From positions 21,638,363 through 21,702,362 of the forward strand of contig OZ038462.1 in assembly GCA_964036295.1 (NCBI GenBank): DNA of 64,000 nucleotides, given 5' to 3'. The notes below the pieces were generated by a model, which saw nothing but the letters and a program-made list of their open reading frames with translations, had not been told where the DNA came from and made no database searches. The translations under genes were made by a program, and so were the position numbers. Source of the DNA: Plumapathes pennacea. Lineage: Eukaryota > Cnidaria > Anthozoa > Antipatharia > Myriopathidae. Shown here piece by piece: positions 51,058 to 57,579 of this stretch; the first letter of the stretch is position 1; each line of letters opens with the position of its first letter.

Positions 51058-54000
51058 TTCATCATCATCGTCATCATCATCGTCATCGTCATCATCATCA
51101 TCATCATCCTCATCCTCATCATCATCATCGTCGTCATCATCGTCATCATCATCTCATCATCATCATCATCATCATCGTCATCATCATCACCCTCGTCATC
51201 ATTATTATCATCTTTTTCAGTATCGTCATTATTATTACTATCATTATCATCTTCATTCTTATCTTTATTATTAACATCGTCATCATCATCATCATTACTA
51301 TCATCACCATCATCATCACCATCGTAACAGTTATACTGTTTCGACGTGGAAAGCCTCGTCACCCGTAGCGACTTCACACAAGGGTCCTCCTTTTGTTCTC
51401 AGATTGTCGTTTCGTTTGCCACAAGAAGTGTTACGTCAAATCTTCCGCCCCTTGTCGCAAAGGAGCTGACAGGTCATCAAGATCAAAGGTAAACGCTCTT
51501 GAACCGTTTGGGTTTTTCATCTGTCGGTTGAGTTTAGTCCGTGTTTGATAGGTTTGAAAGTGGGAGTGATCAGTGTGCTTCAGTCTGTGTGTGTGTCTAT
51601 TTTTTTTTTCAGGGACTTATATTCGGCGCGGACTTGACTGATCTGGTGACGGACGAGCAACCTATGCCCACGTTTGTGGAGTTACTTATCCAAGACATCG
51701 AAAAAAGAGGTAAAGAGAGTGAGCTTTGTTTGGTTTTTATTCGACCTTGATGGGTTGTAATGCTTGAAATTTGATGTGACGCGATCTACTGTTAGAGCAG
51801 TTTTCGGATGACTGTCGAAAACCAAAGTAATTACACTGCCAATCACAGAGGCTGTAAGAAAAAATCTTTAAACCAATCAGAAGCCAAATAATTCGCTGTT
51901 GGTTTTACTTTGAAGAAGAAATCAGTAAGAAATGCGAGGAAATACCATTAACCCTTTGCGTGAGAAGACCGCTTTTGTTCCTAATTGGCCAAGAATGTTC
52001 CTGAATGTGTTTGGTCTAATCCAAAAGCGTTGCAAACGCAAAACCAAAGCTATCCCACAATTACTTTGTATTAGTAATCGCATGATTTCTCGTGCAATTT
52101 GGAATAAATTAGCACTTGTAAATTTTCAAAGACGACAAAATTGCACGAGCGCCGCGCAAGTGCAATTTGTGGTCTTTGAAAAATTTACGAGTGCTTATTT
52201 ATTCCAAAATTGCACGAGAAATCATGTGATTACTTGTTAATAACATGCATACAATAATTTACGTCGCGCATTTTTTTTTTTTTTTTCAATTTCGTTACAA
52301 TTCACAAGTTTCTCTCAAGAACTTTGTTTACTCGCAAACAGAATCGGAATCGTCCTGAGTAGTAAAAACACGCCCTCTTTTTTGTTTGGCTTCGCAAATA
52401 CGCGCGCCAGCTGTCGGCAATTTTTAATTTCACATTTCTGCACTGTTAATTTCACATTTTTGCACTGTTTGGGATAAATTGACGTGCGCTCAGCCAATCA
52501 GAATGCAGAAATTATTGTATGCATGTTATTAATACAGTAATCTGAACACAGCCCTTGTTGTTAGTTTTCGTCGTTTTAGTTTACTACTGATGTGCTACTG
52601 GTTGACCTGCAAGTGCCTTATTTTTCAGCTGATTCAATGCCTATCCCCTTCTTTCATCAGGAATGTTTGTAGAAGGGATCTATCGCAAATCTCCCAGTGG
52701 TGCTATGGTGAAGTCTCTAAAGGCCTCTATCTGCTCAGTAGGTCCGTACACCTTACAAGAAATAATGTAACGTAATGTCTGTGGTTCGATTTACTTTGAC
52801 GTAAATGTGACTTTTCTTGGCGTGCTGTGACGTGATGTGGCGTGACCACGTGTGTGAGAGATGACCTGATGTTATATGACGTATATCTACTCTTCTTCAG
52901 GTATTGATAAGGTCAGGCTAGAAGACTACCCTGTGCTGGTTGTAGCCGCAGTTCTTAAGCTTTTCTTTCGGCAACTGAGTCCTTCACTCATCACTGAAGA
53001 GCTGTACATGGAATTCCTGCGATCAACAGGTGATCATGGCATTCAGTTGTGCGCCGGATGTGTTTGAGTCTCTTGAGCTAACGCTTTTCTGGACACACTC
53101 TTTTGCAGAATTAAGTGATCCAAGAGAGCTCCTTAATAGCCTGCGTGTCCATACGCAGAAACTTCCCCGTGCAAACCAAGATGTCTTGGAGAGACTGGTG
53201 TTCCACTTTGCTCGGTAGGTTTAAGTGTTTGGGTTTGATTTTCTCTACCCCAGCCCCTTCACCTTTGTCCCACTTTTGTCACAGACGTCGCTGACACCGC
53301 GGAAATACGTTTTTTTGGCCGTGCGGCCACCTCAATTTTTAGTCAGCGGTCATTGCACAAAACTGTGGATTCTGAGATTCCAAGAGAATTTCAGTACTAC
53401 AATCATGGTCATAAGTCGTTGGGACGCTCCCCTTACGTACATCCGGAGCACAATGTAAATCCGTACTACTTATGGGGGTCTTATATTTCTTTTTGTCAAG
53501 TCCCCCCTGTTCCAGTCAATGTTGGTCCGTAGTGCAGCTATAAGCCGAACCATGCTCAGCTACCCAACACTGATTGGGGGGGAGGGGGACTTGAAATCGT
53601 CCCATCATTTTGACCATGATTGCAGGACTCAATACGCAACTGTAAATCAGTTCAACGCATTGCCTATAACAAACATTGTTCACAATAAATACGGGGTTTG
53701 AACACAAGGTGAAGTTTAACCTCGAGTTCCATTGGATTGATAACGAAGGCTTTCCGCGATGTCAACGTCATTTATATCTGATATATTCTTCTGTCTTTAT
53801 TCTCGTGATCAGGGTTGCAAGTCACTCAGATGTGAATCTCATGAACCCAAATGCTATAGCCATCATTTGGTCCGCGTGCATTTTACGGCCTCCGCCGAGT
53901 GTGGGACCGCTAGAGAGCTTGCAACATGTTGGAAGACAAACTCGGTGGGTTAGACCGATTCACCATTTTCTGATTTGAATTTGTAGTTTTGTTGATAAAT

Positions 54001-54577
54001 CATTCGCTCCGTTCTCTCAGTAAATCGTACTTGTCACAGCGTTCATTCTTGTTCACTCTCAGCTAAGACTTCACAGAGCGTAGCCAAATGTATTTTTTGA
54101 ATACACAAACCTGTATTAAGCGGGCACCCCAGGGGAATTATGAAGTGTCCGCTTGATACAGGTAGAGTTTGCAGTATCTTACTGGGGAGTAGATTTTTTG
54201 GGACTTGGACAACTGTCCGCTGTTCGTTTTGTTTCTTGGAATAACCGCTGATTACTTGTTTTAGTTGCCTGGAGGCGCTCATTTCTGGTCAGGTGACGAA
54301 GCTCCGAACAACGCTAAATGACATCTGGGTTTTGGACAAAGCCACTGACACAGCCACCAAGCGGCTCTCACAGCTGAACCGTGATGAAGTAAGACACAAC
54401 GCTATCGTGCCTATCTACCTCTGTAAAGCCCTGGCCAAACGAGCAAGTCGACGCAAGTGACATTTTGCACGGACTTACATAGAATTTGAACATGTTCAAA
54501 TTTTCATGCAAGTCGCCGCAAGTTTTCACCTAAAACAGCGAAAAGCGCGTCAGCAAAGGCAGGTCTAAACCGAAAAA

Positions 54578-54614
<37 letters not shown>

Positions 54615-57579
54615 GAACAGAAAACAGAAGTAAAAGTCAACTCATCAAGTTCCAGCTGAAGCGAGACATCTCACTCTAATTTTGACTCAGAACCGTAAAA
54701 AAGAAAGAGTATCTACAAAACTTCCATGGGCTTGCATCAACTTTCGTCTTGTTCGGCCACTCTTTTGCAAGTCGATGCAAGTTTTCTGGCCCTGCGAGCA
54801 GAACCTCCTTACTGCTCGCAGGGTATAGTTTACTGTCAAGTCGAACTTGCATTGACTTGCGTCCACTTGCATCTCGTTTGGTCTTTGTCTTCTTGTTGCG
54901 CTCACTCACTCTTTCTCACACACTGTGCTTTCACTCTTTCCGCGGAGCAAATATTATGTTTCGTATTTCACGGTGTAGTCCTGGGGATTACTCACTAAAC
55001 TTCGAATTTGTTTAATTCACTGCAGGACGAAGATTTAGCTGAGACTGTTTTACGTGAATATGAAGAGGAAGAGGAAAAGCGGCTATTAGCAGCACAGCTC
55101 GGCACGTTGCAAGAACAGAAGTATGTCAGATACCTAATCAGCTTCGTGTGCTGTCTGTATGTTGTTTGTTTGTCTGTACATCCGTCCGTCCGTCTGTCTG
55201 TCTATAAACGTGTCAGGGTCCGGTTGTGAAGACTGAGTGAGCTAACCCAGAATTAGCTAAGTTCTTCTCTCGACTTCGTAGTAGCCGATCTGTCAAGTTC
55301 TTTTCTAACTTGACTGGTCTTGCCAGTGAGCTCGCGGCGTGAGTTGGGTCGAGACCAGAATATAAAATGGAAAGTAGGGGACAAGAGCGGAACTCCCAAG
55401 AGAGACTTCCAATTTCTCACCATAAAAATATCACACAGTATAGAGAACTTGGCTTTTGACACCTTGCTCTTTTGATACCTTGATTAAACTAAAAATTATT
55501 ATTACAACACTCGTACACTTGCTTCTTAAAGGTTGAGCGACCCTGCATCTTGAGAATGCGTGACATATCTTTTATGCACAATCGATTATGACAGTTTGAC
55601 CTTGACTCATATTTCTAATCAGAGGCCACGATTAATCCAGCCTTCGCTTCACTACTTATGTGTTTTCTTTTCTTAACTCAATACGTTTCTTCTATCAGGC
55701 TTTCGAGTATTCGTGCTCTGTAACAAATATAAAATTGAAAGCGAGGAATGTTACACGAGAGATGTTTACAATATCATTGCGGTTTTGTTCACAGTGTGTT
55801 CAGTCCATTTGTGACTGCAAACTCAATCCTCAGAATTATTTCGGTGTATTTTTCATTTCTGGTATTCAATGACCATTGCGAAACAAAGGCTACATGATCG
55901 AATGAAAGAAACACTTCAACAGGCAATGTACGATACGCAGAAGAATTTTATGAGGCAACAGATGTCATGTACAGAGTAAAAGCATAAAGCGTCATTGTTT
56001 TACGGCTAAAGCTCACCGTAGCTTTGGTTTCTGTTTTCGCCCTGTTATCTTCCCAAAAGTATTTGGTGTCGCCACAGAAAGTTTCGTCGGGACTAAATAT
56101 TTATCGGCGACAGCGGTATCCATGAAATATTTGTTTACGGCTATTCTCAAAGCTTCCGCGGTGAACGCGAGCCAAAATCGTTCCCGAAAATCCAGTTTAT
56201 CCGTGCATATTCCACAGAGCCAAATGGTGTTGAGTTTGGACTTTTACACACAAGTAACGAGCAATTCACTGACCACATCTCGAGTTGTTTAGCGAAGCCA
56301 ATTACGTCATCGCCCAGCACGTGATAATATGAACCAATCACCGTGTGCTGATTCTCGACCCACAAAAAGGAAAAATAAATAAATAAAAATGTGCGTTTTT
56401 AAGCTCGCTTGGGCCCCAGGCCCCCGCGAGCAAAAAGTCTTTTCCCCGCTTAAAACATATCGACGAAGTCTGTTATAAGCAGAATCTTGCATTTTCATAC
56501 CTAAACAAGGCACAAAAGTTTTTAGAGCTAATCCAGCTTTAGCCTAATCGAGGCTTGGGCAAGTCAAGAATTCGATTGGTCCTGACATCAACTACAGCTT
56601 AATCATTTCAGTTCCAAGTTCAAAATGCAGATTCTCGCAGCCATTCGAGAAGAAAATGTATGTGTGATGTAGTGAGAATTATTACTTTCAATCAGCAGTT
56701 CTCCACACTGCATGATATATACCTGGTGAGAAACTGAAGGAGGTAATTGAATTTGATCAATCTATGGTTAGTCACCCTTCGTCCTTAATAGAATTTTGTG
56801 TTTGTACAGAGCTCGGCTGGCGGCCAGCTTATCGACAATGGAACCACGAACCAACAAAGAACAAGAGAGCGGAGAAGACTTAACAAGTGATGACTGCGTC
56901 ACAGACGAAGAACTGGACGCCGCTGAGGACCCACACGAGGAGTATGCGCTTACTTTTGATTTGCCAGGTAAGACTGCGTCTTCGTTCCCAGGCTCTGTGG
57001 AGCAGGACAAGAGCCTGGGGATGAGCTAGGTAACCTGGCGATTTACTTGTGGGTTTGTGCTTCGGCTTTGTCAGAGTGGTAGTACGACAGGACAAAAGAG
57101 CACAAAACAAAGAAGCTGCACACCACAATACAATATGTACATTAGGCCCCGTCCACACGAGCGCGTTTTCGAATTATGGTGTGGTGTGGTGTTATGTAGT
57201 GCAGTATGGTATGGTGTGGTGTGGTGTTATGTGGTGTAATGTAGCGTGGTGTGGTGTGGTGTTATGTAGTGTTACGTAATGTAGTGTGGTGTGGTGTTAT
57301 GTATGTAGTGTTATGTAATGTATTGTTGTGGTGCTATGTAGTGTAATGTAACACCACACTACACTATAAACTACACTACAGTATGTGGTGTAATGTAGTG
57401 CAGTGTATTGTAGTGTAGTGTGGTGAGTTCACGGCTTCTATTTCGTTATTTTTTCAGCTGCACCTGTCCAACTCAGACATTTGACAAAACACAGAGCGGC
57501 CATACCAGTCCGTCGAACGCCTACACGCTCAAAGATGCGGGTGAACGCCATCAAAAGAACGGACATGTTTGATATGTAA
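26218..57579 (+). CDS. MYO9: Unconventional myosin-IX (motor with RhoGAP tail), complete
   Basis: This is a class IX myosin: a single-headed actin motor whose tail switches off Rho GTPases, coupling movement on actin to local Rho inactivation in the cytoplasm. All 44 coding exons could be joined with GT-AG borders and matching phases, giving 5,643 bases including TAA (1,880 residues); vertebrate paralogues have about 2,150-2,550. Approximate order: Ras-association region (10-120), motor (150-910) with P-loop GESGSGKT at 236-243 and a ~105-residue loop-2 insert, four IQ motifs (930-1025), low-complexity tail, C1 zinc domain (1475-1525), RhoGAP domain (1535-1720). The start is the ATG at 26218: the frame is closed by a stop at 26158 and has no earlier ATG. 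One gene equally related to MYO9A and MYO9B would be expected outside vertebrates. Exon details are in the block entries below. Confidence 0.97.
27049..28942. other. First long MYO9 intron, no gene
   Basis: 1.9 kb of AT-rich intron without supported gene or clear inverted-repeat element. Confidence 0.5.
28943..34461 (+). CDS. MYO9: MYO9 exons 2-13: motor core
   Basis: Exons: 28943-29037, 29551-29613, 30577-30676, 30756-30853, 31153-31207, 31359-31433, 31963-32052, 32201-32311, 32661-32795, 33177-33298, 34041-34179 and 34371-34461. Exon 2 holds switch I ([10 protein letters not shown]). Exon 3 gives [12 protein letters not shown] and exon 4 [14 protein letters not shown], both core motor motifs. 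Exon 10 has switch II within [19 protein letters not shown], followed by the conserved [22 protein letters not shown] region. Exons 12-13 carry the [11 protein letters not shown] and NRDLMRP segments. All nucleotide-binding elements needed for an active motor are present. Several introns contain foldback elements, most strikingly the one between exons 11 and 12. Confidence 0.95.
30150..30506. mobile_element. Foldback element in the intron before MYO9 exon 4
   Basis: TTACACGGCGGCTTGAAGAT (from 30366) and ATATCTTCGCACCGCCGTGTAA-type arm (to 30504) pair over ~45 bases, including AAAATAAAATTCAT. Bases 30180-30310 hold a second inverted pair around ACTAGTGAGGATATC. It ends about 70 bases before exon 4. 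Confidence 0.75.
32373..32405 (+). other. Hammerhead-core-like motif
   Basis: CTGACGAAGGGC...GTTCGAAACGTCGG matches CUGANGA, a short weak stem II and GAAAC of the hammerhead core. Similar sequences are found at the ends of Penelope-like elements. Lies in the MYO9 intron after exon 9. Confidence 0.35.
33769..33963. mobile_element. Near-perfect 195 bp foldback element
   Basis: Arms of ~85-90 bases from TAAAGCCTGGTCCTCACTAG to its inverse GTGAGGACAAGGCTTA, including GACAGTGGCGACATAAGCAT and its complement. Few mismatches. Sits 77 bases before MYO9 exon 12. Confidence 0.9.
34818..37450 (+). CDS. MYO9: MYO9 exons 14-19: class IX loop-2 insertion
   Basis: Exons: 34818-34913, 35413-35456, 36397-36410, 36674-36766, 37167-37197 and 37316-37450. 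Exon 14 ends the upper motor ([15 protein letters not shown]). Exons 15-19 encode an insert of about 105 residues at loop 2, the actin-contacting loop that is unusually long in class IX myosins and is linked to their processive behaviour. It is basic at both ends ([25 protein letters not shown]) with an acidic patch between (NADEEDDD). It returns to the core motor at PPTVSAQFQ. Exon 16 is only 14 bases. The insert is split into very small exons, so splice variants of this loop are plausible. The vertebrate MYO9B loop is longer. Confidence 0.88.
35171..35382. mobile_element. TTAA-flanked short inverted-repeat element, best-preserved copy
   Basis: Starts TTAACCCTTTCACTCCCAAG and ends CTTGGGAGTGAAAAGGTTAA, a ~20 bp terminal inverted repeat including TTAA at both outer ends. 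212 bp, no coding capacity, in the MYO9 intron before exon 15. Confidence 0.85.
35661..35999. mobile_element. ~340 bp foldback element
   Basis: Arms pair from AAGTATAAAAGTAAGAGAGG inward through CCCCGTATAGGTCTTATTCC and CAGTCCCCCGCAGATAT to the central CGCGTAACAGCG / CGCTGTTACGCG. In the intron before MYO9 exon 16. Confidence 0.85.
36105..36310. mobile_element. Short inverted-repeat element before the 14-base exon
   Basis: AAGGTGTTGTTACACTG and AGTGTTACAGGGCCTT ends, with internal GTTGCAACG-type complementarity. 87 bases before MYO9 exon 16. Confidence 0.6.
37219..37275 (+). repeat. (GTT)n microsatellite
   Basis: About 17 GTT/GCT units in the 118-base intron between MYO9 exons 18 and 19. 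Confidence 0.95.
37893..42204 (+). CDS. MYO9: MYO9 exons 20-22: motor C-terminus and converter
   Basis: Exons: 37893-37973, 39282-39392 and 42082-42204. They read [20 protein letters not shown], then [20 protein letters not shown] (the near-invariant sequence before the converter), then a converter-like segment ending EEYQIGKSK at the start of the lever arm. The introns here are the longest in the gene after the first (about 1.3 and 2.7 kb) and hold several dispersed repeats. No break in the frame was found. Confidence 0.95.
38100..38510 (-). repeat. Shortened inverted copy of the 12.3 kb dispersed repeat
   Basis: Includes an inverted TTAA-family element (38185-38370) and the AGGCCACGATTAATC block. 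Confidence 0.65.
41050..41237. mobile_element. TTAA-family short element
   Basis: TTAACCCTTTTCACTCCCAAG-type start (21 bases matched loosely) and GGGAGCGAAAGGTT end; the last TTAA is mutated. In the MYO9 intron between exons 21 and 22. Confidence 0.75.
41440..41755. mobile_element. Palindromic element with appended segment
   Basis: TGGTTTGCCGTGGTGTGGAC (41452) and its reverse complement near 41553-41572 form a ~60 bp-arm palindrome. The downstream part also matches 9215-9345. Confidence 0.8.
41890..41975 (-). repeat. Telomere-like degenerate tract
   Basis: CATAACCTAACCCTAATCC and further CCTAACCTAATCCC units resemble diverged (CCCTAA)n. Confidence 0.5.
42241..42520 (+). repeat. Degenerate ACGAACAC/GACCATGACC minisatellite
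   Basis: Loose tandem copies of CACGAACACGA, ACGATCACGA and GACCATGACC between MYO9 exons 22 and 23. Confidence 0.75.
42587..43420 (+). CDS. MYO9: MYO9 exons 23-25: lever arm with four IQ motifs
   Basis: Exons: 42587-42736, 43061-43230 and 43307-43420. Four IQ-like motifs can be read: [51 protein letters not shown] and [17 protein letters not shown]. In myosins these bind calmodulin or related light chains. They are followed by a short, highly charged helix ([20 protein letters not shown]), likely too short for a stable dimerising coiled coil, in keeping with class IX myosins being single-headed. The intron between exons 23 and 24 is filled with a degenerate CAGCA-type minisatellite. Confidence 0.93.
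42758..43015 (+). repeat. CAGCA/CATCA minisatellite
   Basis: ACAGCACAGTACAGCATAGC and ACATCACATCACATCAC runs fill most of the 324-base intron between MYO9 exons 23 and 24. Confidence 0.85.
43780..43812 (+). repeat. Poly-G tract
   Basis: GGGT followed by about 29 G in a row, 67 bases before MYO9 exon 26. The length may be inaccurate. Confidence 0.9.
43880..47496 (+). CDS. MYO9: MYO9 exons 26-31: low-complexity tail linker
   Basis: Exons: 43880-44068, 44494-44548, 45364-45865, 46321-46463, 46747-46863 and 47339-47496. Exon 26 is acidic ([15 protein letters not shown]). Exon 28 (502 bases) is rich in serine, arginine and proline ([34 protein letters not shown]) and looks like a phosphorylated, disordered linker, as between the IQ motifs and C1 domain of vertebrate MYO9. 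Exons 29-31 encode a more ordered helical stretch matching the region just before C1 in vertebrate MYO9 (about 46 residues of [19 protein letters not shown] type). Exon 28 starts with GTAAGT directly after its acceptor, and the donor of exon 26 abuts an inserted transposon. Confidence 0.9.
44072..44406. mobile_element. 335 bp inverted-repeat element abutting the MYO9 exon 26 donor
   Basis: AGGCCCTATTTACACGGAAG (44072) and CTTCCATGTAAACAGGGCCT (to 44405) are terminal inverted repeats; internal CACCCTCC/GGAGGGT pairs recur. The left end starts three bases after the exon boundary. Confidence 0.85.
44940..45275. repeat. Tandem array of the ~95 bp dispersed repeat
   Basis: Three to four units of AAGCTCTCCATGAGTACATT...GTTCACTTCCAACTCCTGAA in the MYO9 intron before exon 28. 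Confidence 0.85.
47688..48117. mobile_element. Nested pair: palindromic element plus 293 bp element
   Basis: 47688-47830 is a palindrome (GTAATCGCATGATTTTGAGT against AGAAATCATGTGATTAC). From 47825, TTAATAACATGCATACAATAA runs to its inverse at 48094-48117. The same arrangement occurs at 52072-52532. Confidence 0.8.
48247..51488 (+). CDS. MYO9: MYO9 exons 32-35: basic linker and C1 zinc-finger domain
   Basis: Exons: 48247-48274 (28 bases), 48575-48622, 50429-50534 and 51403-51488. A basic histidine- and lysine-rich linker ([10 protein letters not shown]) leads into a C1 domain. From the first ligand the spacing is H-x12-C-x2-C-x12-C-x2-C-x4-H-x2-C-x7-C, so all eight zinc ligands are present (key points: [25 protein letters not shown]). 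It probably resembles the atypical C1 of vertebrate MYO9, whose ligands and lipid binding are less clear than in protein kinase C. The C1 domain is split by an intron carrying a ~430 bp CAT/ATC microsatellite. Confidence 0.93.
48275..48530 (+). repeat. (TGAG/TGAA)n minisatellite directly at a splice donor
   Basis: GTGAGTGAG, GAGTGAATGA and TGAATGAATG units follow MYO9 exon 32 with no spacer; the first unit is the donor itself. Confidence 0.9.
48746..48918. mobile_element. Tigger/pogo-like short element
   Basis: TACGGTAGAAGCCCGCTATC and GATGGCGGGATTCTACTGTA, with internal GAACTCTG/GAGAGTTC pairs, fit pogo-type termini flanked by TA. A relative of ~55 bases is at 54109-54163 and another forms the end of repeat family 1. 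Confidence 0.75.
50187..50367. mobile_element. TTAA-family short element
   Basis: Starts TTTACCCTTTTACTTCC and ends TTGGGAGTAAAAGGCTTAA. In the MYO9 intron just before exon 34. Confidence 0.75.
50888..51330 (+). repeat. ~440 bp (CAT)n microsatellite
   Basis: Nearly unbroken CAT/CATC units with CTC, TCG and TAT variants in the intron that splits the MYO9 C1 domain. It creates long histidine, isoleucine, serine and methionine frames that are artefacts. Confidence 0.97.
51613..53944 (+). CDS. MYO9: MYO9 exons 36-40: RhoGAP domain
   Basis: Exons: 51613-51709, 52661-52741, 52901-53029, 53109-53214 and 53813-53944. The domain opens [20 protein letters not shown]. The arginine finger is R1574 in EGIYRKSP. 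The conserved lysine is in [11 protein letters not shown] and the conserved asparagine in [11 protein letters not shown], so the residues that RhoGAPs use for catalysis are kept and activity toward Rho is expected. The usual LRELPEPL stretch reads FRQLSPSL, a departure from the family. The donor of exon 37 is the less usual G before GTCCGT; only that choice keeps the frame, because using the GTAGGT four bases earlier runs into a stop. Confidence 0.94.
51795..52070. mobile_element. Copy of the CGGATGACTGTCGAAA element, right end lost
   Basis: Left terminal repeat intact at about 51798-51825; the right end is interrupted at 52070 where the palindromic element begins. Confidence 0.7.
52072..52532. 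mobile_element. Nested pair, second copy: palindrome plus 296 bp element
   Basis: Palindrome 52072-52236 and 296 bp element 52237-52532 with TTAATAACATGCATACAATA ends. Same nesting as at 47688-48117. Confidence 0.8.
54265..57579 (+). CDS. MYO9: MYO9 exons 41-44: C-terminal tail and stop
   Basis: Exons: 54265-54388, 55026-55120, 56810-56967 and 57458-57579 (TAA at 57577-57579). Exon 41 finishes the post-GAP helix ([20 protein letters not shown]). Exon 42 is a short charged helix ([17 protein letters not shown]). Exon 43 is acidic ([20 protein letters not shown]). Exon 44 is basic and ends [12 protein letters not shown]. Vertebrate MYO9 tails are also charged and poorly conserved here, so the support is open frame, phase agreement and splice sites more than similarity. 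Repeats fill the introns, including ~560 bp of a dispersed element in the intron before exon 43 and a GTGTGGT minisatellite before exon 44. Confidence 0.87.
54425..54890. mobile_element. Inverted-repeat element with (AAAAG)n and CAAGTCGATGCAAGT motifs
   Basis: GCCCTGGCCAAACGAGCAAG at the left and CTTGCATCTCGTTTGGTC at the right. An A-rich tract lies at 54570-54630. Between MYO9 exons 41 and 42. Confidence 0.7.
55310..55870 (-). repeat. Inverted copy of the 12.3-12.9 kb dispersed repeat
   Basis: Includes an inverted TTAA-family element at 55380-55545 and the block ending GTGTATTTTTCATTTCTGG. Confidence 0.75.
56599..56770. mobile_element. TTAA-family short element
   Basis: Starts TTAATCATTTCAGTTCC; the end is diverged. 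In the intron before MYO9 exon 43. Confidence 0.65.
57170..57425 (+). repeat. GTGTGGT/TGTAGTG minisatellite
   Basis: Imperfect 5-10 base units (GTGTGGTGTTATGTAGTG), partly inverted at 57345-57375, directly before the last MYO9 exon. Confidence 0.9.

Noticed and set aside
50758..51377. Long His-, Ile- and Met-rich open frames on both strands
   Set aside because: They are translations of one CAT/ATC microsatellite inside a MYO9 intron, with no splice or similarity support.
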